This document shows positions 1-5,819 of a stretch of 6,303 nt of DNA, piece by piece. A program made the translations under genes and the position numbers. Every line of letters begins with the position of its first letter. Within the stretch, counting starts at the first letter, position 1. Origin of the DNA: JANMQK01 sp031370485 (GTDB lineage Bacteria > Acidobacteriota > Polarisedimenticolia > Gp22-AA2); the NCBI GenBank assembly GCA_031370485.1, contig JANMQK010000137.1, forward strand, positions 1-6,303, given 5' to 3'. A model generated the notes under the pieces. It was not told the origin of the DNA, ran no database searches, and saw only the letters and a program-made list of their open reading frames with translations.

Positions 1-420
1 GGTGCGACCCGTCATCTTCTCGAGCGCCTCCTTGAACTTCTTCTGCTGGGCCGGCTGGAGCGGGACCGCGAGGGTCGCCTCGGCCGCGACGATCCCCAGC
101 CGCTCGTCCTGGATGGGGCGGAACGCCTCCGCGATCGCCGGCAGTGCGCCCAGCCGCCGGTTCTCGATCAGCACGCCGAGAACGCGATGGACCAGGTCAT
201 GCAGCTTCGCCTTGCGCGCCAGGGTGGCGATCGCGGCTTCCTTGTCCTGGACGCGCACCGAGGGGTCGTCGAAGAACCGCAGCAGCACGGGGTCGCTCGC
301 GACGATCTCCGCCGCCAGGTCGAGCCCCGCCGAGACCGCCTCGATCGACTTGAGATCCTTCTCGCAGGCGACGTCCGCGAGAACCCGGGCGTAGCGCCTG
401 GCGATGGCGAGCGGATTCAT
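1..420 (-). CDS. atpH: F1F0 ATP synthase subunit delta (OSCP family), N-terminal 140 residues, cut by window start
   Basis: The delta subunit belongs to the peripheral stalk and joins the F1 head to the b subunits of the membrane sector. The reading frame is open from an ATG at 420-418 to the window edge, giving 140 of the usual ~180 residues. The protein starts MNPLAIARRYARVLADVA, the conserved delta N-terminus. It continues with a DPVLLRFFDDPSV-type segment, the LIENRRLGALPAIAEAF helix and the DERLGIVAAEATLAVPL turn into the C-terminal domain, ending in KEALEKMTGRT, all in family order. A GGAG ribosome-binding site (428-431) lies 7 nt before the ATG. No atpF is found just upstream; instead there is a promoter and a leader, so the gene probably opens an F1 operon (H-A-G-D-C type) that continues outside the window. 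Codon third positions are nearly all G or C, as expected for a resident gene. The family call is firm; operon content beyond the edge is inferred. Confidence 0.93.
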   Translation of the reverse strand, partial: MNPLAIARRYARVLADVACEKDLKSIEAVSAGLDLAAEIVASDPVLLRFFDDPSVRVQDKEAAIATLARKAKLHDLVHRVLGVLIENRRLGALPAIAEAFRPIQDERLGIVAAEATLAVPLQPAQQKKFKEALEKMTGRT

Positions 421-475
421 CGGCGATCTCCGGAAGGGCCGGGCCGGCGGGCTGTCCACCGCCCCGGCGGGCATC

Positions 476-519
476 AAAAAACCCCGCGTCCGCCTGAACC
501 CAACGGAGCCGCCGGGGTT
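476..519 (-). terminator. Terminator-like hairpin in the atpH leader
   Basis: Read on the minus strand, a 7-bp stem AACCCCG/CGGGGTT (plus 513-519 with 480-486) is followed by a run of six T (plus 476-481), an intrinsic terminator layout. The 26-nt loop can form a further 4-bp stem (489-492 with 504-507). It lies about 55 nt upstream of the atpH start and downstream of the putative promoter, so it is either an attenuator of atpH or the end of an unseen short transcript. The 5' arm can instead pair perfectly over 9 GC pairs with plus 462-470, closer to atpH. Confidence 0.55.
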
Positions 520-556
520 CCTCTCCTCTTGATCTCCCTGGTCGCGAAGAGCCCGA

Positions 557-586
557 AATCTAGCACAGCCGACGCGGCAGGGTCAA
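557..586 (-). promoter_or_regulatory. Putative sigma-70-type promoter for atpH
   Basis: On the minus strand TTGACC (plus 581-586) is followed after 17-18 nt by CTAGAT/TAGATT (plus 557-563). The -35 matches 5 of 6 consensus bases and the -10 about 4 of 6. Transcription would start near 550 and give a leader of about 130 nt before the atpH ATG at 420. The region between this promoter and the IS91 remnant has no gene. The call is by inspection only. Confidence 0.5.
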
Positions 587-744
587 TCAAACCCGCGCCA
601 TTCTGTTCACCCGTGGCCGGCGGGTGTTCGCCCCACTGCGCAACGTGACGTTCCGGAGGAGAGCGTCCTGTACTGCGTTCTCCAGCGGAGCTAGAAACGT
701 TCCTGGCGACAGCCCGTGAGCGCGAACGCCCCCTGCCGCGATTC

Positions 745-1755
745 GTGGAGCGCGAGATGCGCGGCTTCCTCGAGTGCGGCATCCTCGCCCATGGATTTCT
801 CCGCGTTCACTGCGCCGCGTGCGGCCACGACCGGCTCGACGGCGTCTACGAGCGCTACGGCGATCCCGGCATGCGCTTCCGCCTCCTGCCGCCCCCGGAC
901 AATGCCGAGGTGCGACGCGTCGTGCTGCGCGTTGCCCGCCGGGTCGGTCGGCTTCTCGAGCGCCGCGGGCTCGGCGTGGGGGCCGACCCCTCGGAGGCCG
1001 ACCCGCTCGGCGCCACCCAGCCGCTCCTCGCGGGCCTCGCCGAGGCCTCGCTCCGCGGCCGGGCCGCCGACGGCCGGCCTCTCGCCAGGCGCGGCGACCG
1101 CGTCGACCCGGAGCATCTGTCGGATCCCGCGTCTCCCCGATGCGCCGCAGACTCAGGCTTCACGCTCCACGCCGACGTCGCCGTCCCCGCCCGCGACCGC
1201 CGGCGTCTCGAGAGACTGTGCCGTTACGGCGCGCGCCCGCCCGTCGCTACCCAGCGGCTGGAGCGCTTGGAGGATGGGCGCCTGAACTATCGGCTGCGGC
1301 ATCGCTGGCGGGATGGCACGACGCACATCGTGTTCGAGCCGCACGAGCTTTTGGAACGACTCGTGCCTCTCATCCCGGCGCCCCATGCCCACCTGGTCCG
1401 CTACCACGGGGTACTCGCCCCCTGCGCCGGTTGGCGCGATAGGATTGTCCCAGAGACGCTCCCCTCAAGAAAAGCCGCGCGCTTGGCATGCTGCAGTGGA
1501 TCCGGTGCAACCAAGGAAGAGGGCGTTGGCGCCGCGCCGGTCCCGGACAAACGCCGCTATGCGTGGGCCGATCTGCTCCGCCGGGTGTTCGAGTTCGAAG
1601 TCCTCGATTGCCCCGAATGCGGCGGGCGGCTCCGGATCATCGCAGCCATCCACGCACCCGAGGCGACCCGCGCGATCCTCGAATGCCTCGGCCTCCCGTC
1701 ACGCGCCCTGCCCGCCACGCCCGCCCGATCGACCGCGGTGCCCGCGGACTACTGA
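745..1755 (+). pseudogene. IS91-family transposase with catalytic core deleted
   Basis: Intact members of this family are Y-type HUH rolling-circle transposases. The frame (336 codons from a GTG) keeps family landmarks: GILAHGFLRVHCAACGH (residues 13-28, first zinc-binding Cys pair), the linker FRLLPPPDNAEV (45-56), LHADVAVPARDRRRLERLCRYGARPP (141-166, with candidate nucleophile Tyr161), RDGTTHIVFEPHELLERL (189-206), HLVRYHGVLAP (216-226) and the C-terminal CPECGGRLR knuckle (289-297). What should lie between the first Cys pair and the PPPDNAEV linker is missing: the second Cys pair, the helical domain and the NVHFH-type HUH motif. Residue 31 runs straight into DGVYERYG, so about 120-140 residues are lost without breaking the frame. 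The open frame extends upstream to 649 and still reads like the family N-terminus (ELETFLATARERERPLPRFVE), so 745 is not the ancestral start; an upstream GGAGGA (655-660) could serve a lost or non-ATG start. The protein cannot transpose alone. Confidence 0.88.
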
Positions 1756-1905
1756 TCTCCGCCGATCAGCCCGCCGCATCGCGCCTCGCTCCTCCCAACC
1801 CTCCGCGCCGCCCCGCCCTGCGCCCCGCAAGATTCCCGTGTGTCCTCCGCCCGGCCAGCGCCACCACGCCGGACCCTCCCCGCACCGCCGTCGCAGCTGG
1901 AATCC

Positions 1906-1989
1906 CCCGCCACTCGGTCGCCGCTCCTATCTCAGGTTGACAGATAAAGCCTTATCGGGCGTGGACTGCAGCTTGTTTCACCTATCGAC
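1906..1989 (+). repeat. 84-bp terminal repeat, copy 1 (putative oriIS end)
   Basis: This copy matches 5824-5907 at 77 of 84 positions in direct orientation; all seven differences are transitions. It holds a hairpin sequence GATAAAGCCTTATC (1943-1956) and a second palindromic core CTGCAG (1966-1971) inside a possible stem GGAC/GTTT (1963-1966 with 1975-1978, two G-T pairs). It lies 150 bp after the transposase stop, the expected place for the origin end of an IS91-type element. Matching stops sharply at both ends. Confidence 0.85.
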
Positions 1990-2063
1990 TCACGCTCCGA
2001 TCCGCCGGTCGCCTGGGTCAGCCAACCTGCCACCGCCAGACCGTGCCGGTTATCCATCAACAC

Positions 2064-2354
2064 ATGACCCGCGTAACTCAGCTTCGACTTCGTGAATTAC
2101 AGGTTACGGCGTATAACCTATGCAATGGCAGAAGGACGCAGGGGGAGGTCGCGAAGACAGCAGGGCTCGAGAACGGCGACTGCAGTCGAACCGTGGCGCG
2201 GTGGGTCGAGAGCGATGTGCAGTTCAGAGTAGGAAGCGGGAGAGACGCCACAGTTCTGTACCTTGACCCGCTCGTCAAGGGCGATTTCGAGCAGACATGG
2301 AAGCTCAAGGCCGCTGGCAAGCCGAAGGGAACCAGAAAGCGTCAGGGCAGATGA
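2064..2354 (+). CDS. Small winged-helix-like DNA-binding protein, first gene of the SIR2 operon
   Basis: The product is a basic protein of 96 residues. Its centre reads AYNLCNGRRTQGEVAKTAG, then SRTVARWVESDVQFRVG and RDATVLYLDPL. This fits a helix-turn-helix (RTQGEVAKTAG as helices 1-2, DCSRTVARWVES as recognition helix) followed by a two-strand wing, as in MarR/ArsR-like winged-helix domains. The tail (KAAGKPKGTRKRQGR) is strongly basic. I chose the ATG at 2064; a GTG at 2043 would add seven residues, and neither has a clear ribosome-binding site. The stop overlaps the ATG of the SIR2 gene as ATGA, indicating translational coupling. It is likely an autoregulator of the operon or a DNA-sensing partner of the SIR2 protein. 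No named family is assigned. Confidence 0.75.
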   Translation: MTRVTQLRLRELQVTAYNLCNGRRTQGEVAKTAGLENGDCSRTVARWVESDVQFRVGSGRDATVLYLDPLVKGDFEQTWKLKAAGKPKGTRKRQGR

Positions 2355-3430
2355 TCTGGAAAGGCGATGACTGCCGAACCGTCTTCATACTTGGCGCCGG
2401 CGCCACACGCGGCGCGCTCGGGCACGTCGTTGTGAACCGCAAACGGCTCAAGCCGCCGCTGAACGGGGACTTCTTCAGCGTCGCCAAAACCTTCGTCAAC
2501 GCCCACGCAGAATCATCCGGGCTTCGAGCCCGCTACACGAAGCTGCGGGCTGCGCTCAAAGACGAGTTCAAGTTGAAGGGCGACCCGCAAATGGAGGAGG
2601 CCTTCAGTCTGCTCTATGTTTCGAAGGATTTTCCGGGCGTGTTCGGCACCGGGAGGGGACGGAAGCCGAAGACCGGCACCCGAAGGGAGATCTCGGACTT
2701 CCTGACGATCACCTTCAGAATGCTCGCGGCGCTGGACGGGACGAAGTCGCGCGTCGCCTTGTACGACCACCTTGCTGAGAGCTTGGGTCCTCGAGACACG
2801 ATCATCACTCTCAACTACGACACGACCCTTGACTCTGCGCTGGTTCGTTCGGGCTGGGACCCGCGCGTGGGCTACGGCCTGATGGGCGGCACGCAGAAGG
2901 TGAAGTGGCGCGTCCCAATGGCCAGCCTGTCCCCCCGTATGAGCAGGGTGCGCCTGCTCAAGCTCCACGGCTCGGTCAACTGGTTCGTGCGCGGGTCATA
3001 CGGTCGACTGTCCCGCGTCTTCGACAACAAGCCAGCGATCGTCACCAAGCCTCGCCGAAACGAACGGGCCGGCCATATCCGGCAGATCGTGCCGCCAATT
3101 TTCGGCAAGTTTTTCGGTCACAAGCACTGGGGCAAGCTATGGCTACAAGCCTTCACTGCGCTTTGCGAGGCGGACATGGTCGTGGTCGTCGGGTGCTCGT
3201 TGATTCAGACCGATTTCCACCTCCGGGCGCTGGTCCAGCGGGCCGCGACTGTCCGCAAGAAAAACGGCTCCAAGTTCCAGTGCGGGATCTTCGTTGATAC
3301 TGTGACTGTCCGGAGGCGTTGGCAGAAGGCACTGACCGGAGCCGTCAACCATGTCGAAGAGTTCGTGAACTTCGCGTCCTTCTCTGAACGCCATCTCAGA
3401 GGGAGATCGAATGGCCAAACGACAGAGTGA
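2351..3430 (+). CDS. SIR2-like family protein (SIR2_2 type), probable defence NADase
   Basis: The 359-residue protein has a Rossmann-type SIR2 fold signature. It has the N-terminal glycine-rich NAD loop VFILGAGATRGA (11-22), TIITLNYDTTLDSAL (150-164), LLKLHGSVNW (202-211) and a late strand MVVVVGCSLIQTDFHLRALV (276-295). Asn155 (NYD) and His206 (LHGS) occupy the positions that are catalytic in SIR2-like NAD-degrading proteins of bacterial defence systems such as ThsA and DSR. There is no sirtuin zinc-binding Cys set, so protein deacetylation is unlikely. The ATG at 2351 overlaps the preceding stop as ATGA and places the glycine loop right at the N-terminus; an upstream ATG at 2297 would only add residues overlapping the previous gene. 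The next gene starts 20 nt before this stop. NAD depletion on infection is inferred from the family and the defence setting; the trigger is unknown and no second effector or sensor domain is visible. Confidence 0.85.
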   Translation: MIWKGDDCRTVFILGAGATRGALGHVVVNRKRLKPPLNGDFFSVAKTFVNAHAESSGLRARYTKLRAALKDEFKLKGDPQMEEAFSLLYVSKDFPGVFGTGRGRKPKTGTRREISDFLTITFRMLAALDGTKSRVALYDHLAESLGPRDTIITLNYDTTLDSALVRSGWDPRVGYGLMGGTQKVKWRVPMASLSPRMSRVRLLKLHGSVNWFVRGSYGRLSRVFDNKPAIVTKPRRNERAGHIRQIVPPIFGKFFGHKHWGKLWLQAFTALCEADMVVVVGCSLIQTDFHLRALVQRAATVRKKNGSKFQCGIFVDTVTVRRRWQKALTGAVNHVEEFVNFASFSERHLRGRSNGQTTE

Positions 3431-3683
3431 AAGCAACGCGGGGACCGCGATGGATCGCGCAGTGCGGGCAGTCGAACGGCTCGGAATGGTCATCGGCGCG
3501 GTCGCGGCTAATCAGTTCGGCGATGCCGACCTTCCCGCGAAGGCGAAACGGCTGCAGCGCATGGGTTTCTCAAACGTTGAGATCGCAAGCATGCTCTCGT
3601 CGACCGCCAATTCGGTCGCCGTGGCGCTCCATCGAGGAAGGGCGCGAGGCCGCCGCAAGACCGCCGTGCGCAAGCGACGTTAG
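3411..3683 (+). CDS. Small sigma-region-4-like helix-turn-helix protein, third gene of the SIR2 operon
   Basis: The 90-residue basic protein ends in an HTH of the sigma-70 region 4/LuxR type: AKRLQRMGFSNVEIASMLSSTANSVAVALHRGRARGRR (about 45-82), with the NVEIASML turn and the NSVAVALHRGR recognition helix. The N-terminal half (AVRAVERLGMVIGAVAANQF) is a mildly hydrophobic helix, possibly for oligomerisation or partner contact. The start has a good ribosome-binding site GGGAG (3401-3405) 5 nt ahead and lies 20 nt inside the SIR2 gene, so the two are coupled. It lacks sigma region 2 and so is not a sigma factor. Regulation of the operon or modulation of the SIR2 protein are both possible. Confidence 0.8.
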   Translation: MAKRQSESNAGTAMDRAVRAVERLGMVIGAVAANQFGDADLPAKAKRLQRMGFSNVEIASMLSSTANSVAVALHRGRARGRRKTAVRKRR

Positions 3684-3697
3684 CTCCCTGTCAGCTA
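3681..3697. terminator. Weak inverted repeat spanning both convergent stop codons
   Basis: TAGCT (3681-3685) and AGCTA (3693-3697) form a 5-bp stem with a 7-nt loop. The left arm contains the TAG stop of the small HTH gene and the right arm contains, on the other strand, the TAG stop of the nuclease. An A/T-rich stretch with two T runs follows on the plus side (3702-3716). This may be a minimal terminator, but the stem is short and could be chance. Confidence 0.25.
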
Positions 3698-4303
3698 GGC
3701 GATTTTAAGAATTTTTGCGACCAGCCCGGCCCTGGCGTAGAAGGCGCGGGACGTGCTTCCGTGACCCGCTCCCTTCGTGCGGGGCTGCACGAACACGCCC
3801 ATCGTGCCGCTCAAGTGCTGGAAGCCCTTCGTGCGAATCACACCGCGAACGAGATCGTAGTCGGCCTTTATCTGCCGGTACATGTCCTGATCGCCGAGGT
3901 CAAATTCGGCTACAAGGTGGCACAGGGACCGCGTCTCGGCCTGACTCTCAAAGACCCGCGCAACGACGAGCATACGTTCTAGCTTAAGAAACAGGTGACT
4001 CTGCGTAAATTCCTTCGCGGCGACCTCGACCGGGTCGATCATCGTGATGGCCATGGTCTCCTTCACCTTGAAGGTGCCGTTTGGGAGAGCTCGGACAGGA
4101 ACCACCTTTAGCTCCCACGAGCCGAAGTTTGGCGACCGAGACGAGTTGAGCGCTAATCCGAGGTGGCGCTCGATGGTGTGGCCCGCCCAACCCTTGTTGA
4201 TGCGGTCGCCCTTCCAAATCGTGATCCCGGACTTGGTGCCGAGGTCAACGAGGTCGCACCCGACCAGGATTTTGAGCCGAGCCAGTGCCTCCGCACGGTC
4301 CAT
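3695..4303 (-). CDS. MvaI/BcnI-family type II restriction endonuclease
   Basis: The 202-residue protein matches the MvaI/BcnI nuclease family, relatives of MutH that cut within CC-W/S-GG-type sites. It has the N-terminal GITIWKGDRINKGWAGHTIERHLG (26-49), the core NSSRSPNFGSWELKVVPV (53-70), KVKETMAITMIDP (79-91) and LERMLVVARV. The C-terminal HLSGTMGVFVQPRTKGAGHGS (about 163-183) is a likely DNA-contact region. The active-site E-x-K is present as Glu64-Leu-Lys66. Five residues before the Glu, where a catalytic Asp is expected, the codon is AAC (Asn59), so activity is in doubt. It is somewhat shorter than MvaI or BcnI (each roughly 240). The ATG lies 6 nt after the methyltransferase stop, with no strong ribosome-binding site, suggesting coupled translation. 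The target sequence cannot be read from the protein. Confidence 0.88.
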   Translation of the reverse strand: MDRAEALARLKILVGCDLVDLGTKSGITIWKGDRINKGWAGHTIERHLGLALNSSRSPNFGSWELKVVPVRALPNGTFKVKETMAITMIDPVEVAAKEFTQSHLFLKLERMLVVARVFESQAETRSLCHLVAEFDLGDQDMYRQIKADYDLVRGVIRTKGFQHLSGTMGVFVQPRTKGAGHGSTSRAFYARAGLVAKILKIA

Positions 4304-4309
4304 CGGCCG

Positions 4310-5176
4310 CTAAGCCTTCGCGTACGGTCCATGCTGTCTCTGCACAAGGGGCGACGAAGTTGCGCCTGTGCCGAGGTCACCACCGACGGCATCATTCAGA
4401 CGCCTCGCCGCGATCTGAGCATAGGTTTTGTCCTGCTCGCAACCGACGAAATGGCGATCCAACTTGAGAGCGGCCACACCAGTGGAACCGGACCCCGTGA
4501 AGGGATCCAATACGAGGTCGCCAGGGTCCGTCGTGGCCCTTAAGCAGCGCGCGATAAGAGTAATCGGCTTTTGCGTGGGGTGCTTGCCGTGCTGCTTCTC
4601 TTCGGCGGCCGGCGTCGAGAAGCGCCACACGTTCTTCATCTGCTTCCCGCCGTTCTCGGTCTTCATTGCTTCGTAGTTAAATTTATGCCGGTCCTTGCCG
4701 CCCTTTTTGGCTTTCGTGGCCCAGAGCAGGATTTCGGTCGAATGGGTAAAGCACCGGCAACCGAGATTCGGGGGCGGTGCAGGCTTCTCCCAAACGATGT
4801 CGTTGAGGATGCGGAACCCAAGTTGCTGCATCGCCATCCCGACACTGAGATACACATGGAGCGTGCCGCTGACCCAAATCGCCCCAGATGGCTTGAGAAT
4901 ACGGTGGCAGGCGGCAAGCCAACCCCGGTTGAACTCGTGGTCGAGATCTACGCCTCTGCTACGGTCCCATTCGCCCTTGTTGACCTTGACCATCCGACCC
5001 GCGACGCATGTGATGCCGTCATTGGAGAGAAGGTAGGGTGGGTCTGTCCAGATGCAATCGACGCTGTCGGGGGGAAGGCACTGCATGAAGGCAAGCGAGT
5101 CGCCCAGATACAGATGCGACTTGCCATCCTCGCTCTTCCACACCGAACCAGCTATGTCGTTCTCCGCGTGCTTCAC
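4310..5176 (-). CDS. Beta-class site-specific DNA methyltransferase (N6-adenine or N4-cytosine)
   Basis: This protects host DNA against the adjacent nuclease by S-adenosylmethionine-dependent methylation of an exocyclic amino group. The 288 residues show the beta-class motif order: catalytic TDPPYLLSNDG (44-54) first, then NDIVWEKPAPPPN, the HPTQKP box (199-204) and the SAM-binding DPFTGSGSTG (224-233) near the C-terminus. The segment DPPYLLSN...VNKGEWD resembles DpnA/MboII-group enzymes. I chose the GTG at 5176 because GGAG (5185-5188) lies 8 nt ahead and the stop of the previous gene is only 20 nt upstream. A longer frame to 5344 would add 56 low-quality residues overlapping that gene. DPPY is usual for adenine methylation, while known MvaI/BcnI partners are N4-cytosine enzymes, so the modified base is open. 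Confidence 0.92.
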   Translation of the reverse strand: MKHAENDIAGSVWKSEDGKSHLYLGDSLAFMQCLPPDSVDCIWTDPPYLLSNDGITCVAGRMVKVNKGEWDRSRGVDLDHEFNRGWLAACHRILKPSGAIWVSGTLHVYLSVGMAMQQLGFRILNDIVWEKPAPPPNLGCRCFTHSTEILLWATKAKKGGKDRHKFNYEAMKTENGGKQMKNVWRFSTPAAEEKQHGKHPTQKPITLIARCLRATTDPGDLVLDPFTGSGSTGVAALKLDRHFVGCEQDKTYAQIAARRLNDAVGGDLGTGATSSPLVQRQHGPYAKA

Positions 5177-5196
5177 TGTTTGTTCTCCACGCCGAA

Positions 5197-5784
5197 TTAT
5201 ACGGCTGGTTCCCGAGGAGACAGATTGAAAACTTCGGTTTCGATCGCTGACATGAACATGTCGCGGCCCGTGTGCAGCCAATATGTAACGTCCTGTTCGA
5301 TGAATAGCCATTTGACGGTGTAGAGAAGCTGGTCGATAGGCCACCCGTCCGTAAATGCCTCGAGTGGCGGAAACCGGCGCAGAATTTCGACCGGTTCACC
5401 GCACTCGTAGACCGCGCCGACCGCTTCGAAAAGAATGTTCGCTTCCCGCGCGTACTGAGCGACCTTCGACTGAAGGTCATGGATCACGTCGCGGTGCGCT
5501 GGCATCTCACGGGTTAGACCTCTCGCTGGCTTCACGATCTTAACGAGACCCTCGACGTTGACCTGAAAATCAAACCCTTTGTTGAGCCCCGTCGGGCGCC
5601 GAAGATAAACACGTTTGCCGTCTGCGCAACGCTCGACGTTGTAGCGGTATTTTGTATGCGTCTCTTCCTCTGACCATTTTTCAGCAATCGCCCGGAGCAA
5701 TCCCCGGCGGTCGGCACGGGGGAGGGTCCACTCGATGACAACCGAAGGCTTGAGTGTCGGGTAGCAACGGGACCTTCGCTCCAT
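5197..5784 (-). CDS. Unrecognised 195-residue protein heading the restriction-modification operon
   Basis: I do not recognise the family. The N-terminal half is basic and soluble: TLPRADRRGLLRAIAEKWSEEE (20-41), then HTKYRYNVERCADGKRVYLRRPTGLNKGFDFQVNVEG (43-79), which looks like alternating strands with conserved-looking aromatic and basic residues. The C-terminal half has FPPLEAFTDGWPIDQLLYTVKWLFIEQDVTYWLHTGRDMFMSAIE (138-182), predicted helical and rich in aromatics. No HTH, nuclease or methyltransferase motif is visible, so it does not look like a classic controller (C) protein. It is the first gene of the operon, 20 nt ahead of the methyltransferase. The ATG at 5784 has no ribosome-binding site and lies 6 nt from a putative -10 box, suggesting leaderless translation. 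Roles such as assistance to target recognition or an added restriction subunit are speculation. Confidence 0.75.
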   Translation of the reverse strand: MERRSRCYPTLKPSVVIEWTLPRADRRGLLRAIAEKWSEEETHTKYRYNVERCADGKRVYLRRPTGLNKGFDFQVNVEGLVKIVKPARGLTREMPAHRDVIHDLQSKVAQYAREANILFEAVGAVYECGEPVEILRRFPPLEAFTDGWPIDQLLYTVKWLFIEQDVTYWLHTGRDMFMSAIETEVFNLSPREPAV

Positions 5785-5790
5785 AAGGCG

Positions 5791-5819
5791 ATCCTAGCGG
5801 TGGGCCGCGAAACGCGCAA
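5791..5819 (-). promoter_or_regulatory. Putative promoter of the restriction-modification operon (leaderless layout)
   Basis: On the minus strand TTGCGC (plus 5814-5819) and TAGGAT (plus 5791-5796) are 17 nt apart, each matching 4 of 6 consensus bases. Only 6 nt (plus 5785-5790) separate the -10 from the ATG at 5784, so transcription would start at or next to the start codon. The -35 box lies 4 bp inside the right terminal repeat, so cargo and repeat meet almost at the promoter. Confidence 0.45.

Larger units (their letters stand above)
649..1989 (+). mobile_element. IS91-family element, internally deleted
   Basis: The element comprises the deleted transposase gene, about 150 bp of C-rich non-coding DNA after its stop, and the first copy of the 84-bp terminal repeat. 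In IS91-family rolling-circle elements the replication origin end (oriIS) lies beyond the transposase 3' end, which is where the repeat sits. The right edge, 1989, is set by where the two repeat copies stop matching. The left edge cannot be seen: the transposase frame is open from 649, and similarity to the family N-terminus seems to begin near 688. The element lies just behind the atpH promoter and does not interrupt it. With its catalytic core missing it should be non-autonomous. Confidence 0.75.

Noticed and set aside
691..1116. Leftward 141-codon open frame opposite the transposase
   Set aside because: Its frame mirrors the strongly biased codons of the transposase gene, and the predicted protein is a low-complexity Ala/Arg/Gly sequence with no motifs. 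The plus-strand protein has clear family landmarks.
1937..1965. Perfect TTGACA in the terminal repeat as an outward promoter for the SIR2 operon
   Set aside because: No acceptable -10 lies 16-18 nt downstream (sequence there is GC-rich), and the hairpin immediately after fits an oriIS role better.
1313..2095. Rightward 260-codon frame running through the transposase end and the first repeat
   Set aside because: Proline/serine/arginine-rich product typical of a shifted frame in high-GC DNA. It runs through C-rich non-coding sequence and the terminal repeat.
4571..5323. Rightward 250-codon frame opposite the methyltransferase
   Set aside because: Antisense shadow of a gene whose DPPY, HPTQKP and DPFTGSGSTG motifs are unambiguous on the minus strand.
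5177..5344. N-terminal extension of the methyltransferase to a GTG at 5344
   Set aside because: The extra 56 residues overlap the coding region of the 195-aa gene in another frame and do not look like a domain; the GTG at 5176 has a ribosome-binding site.
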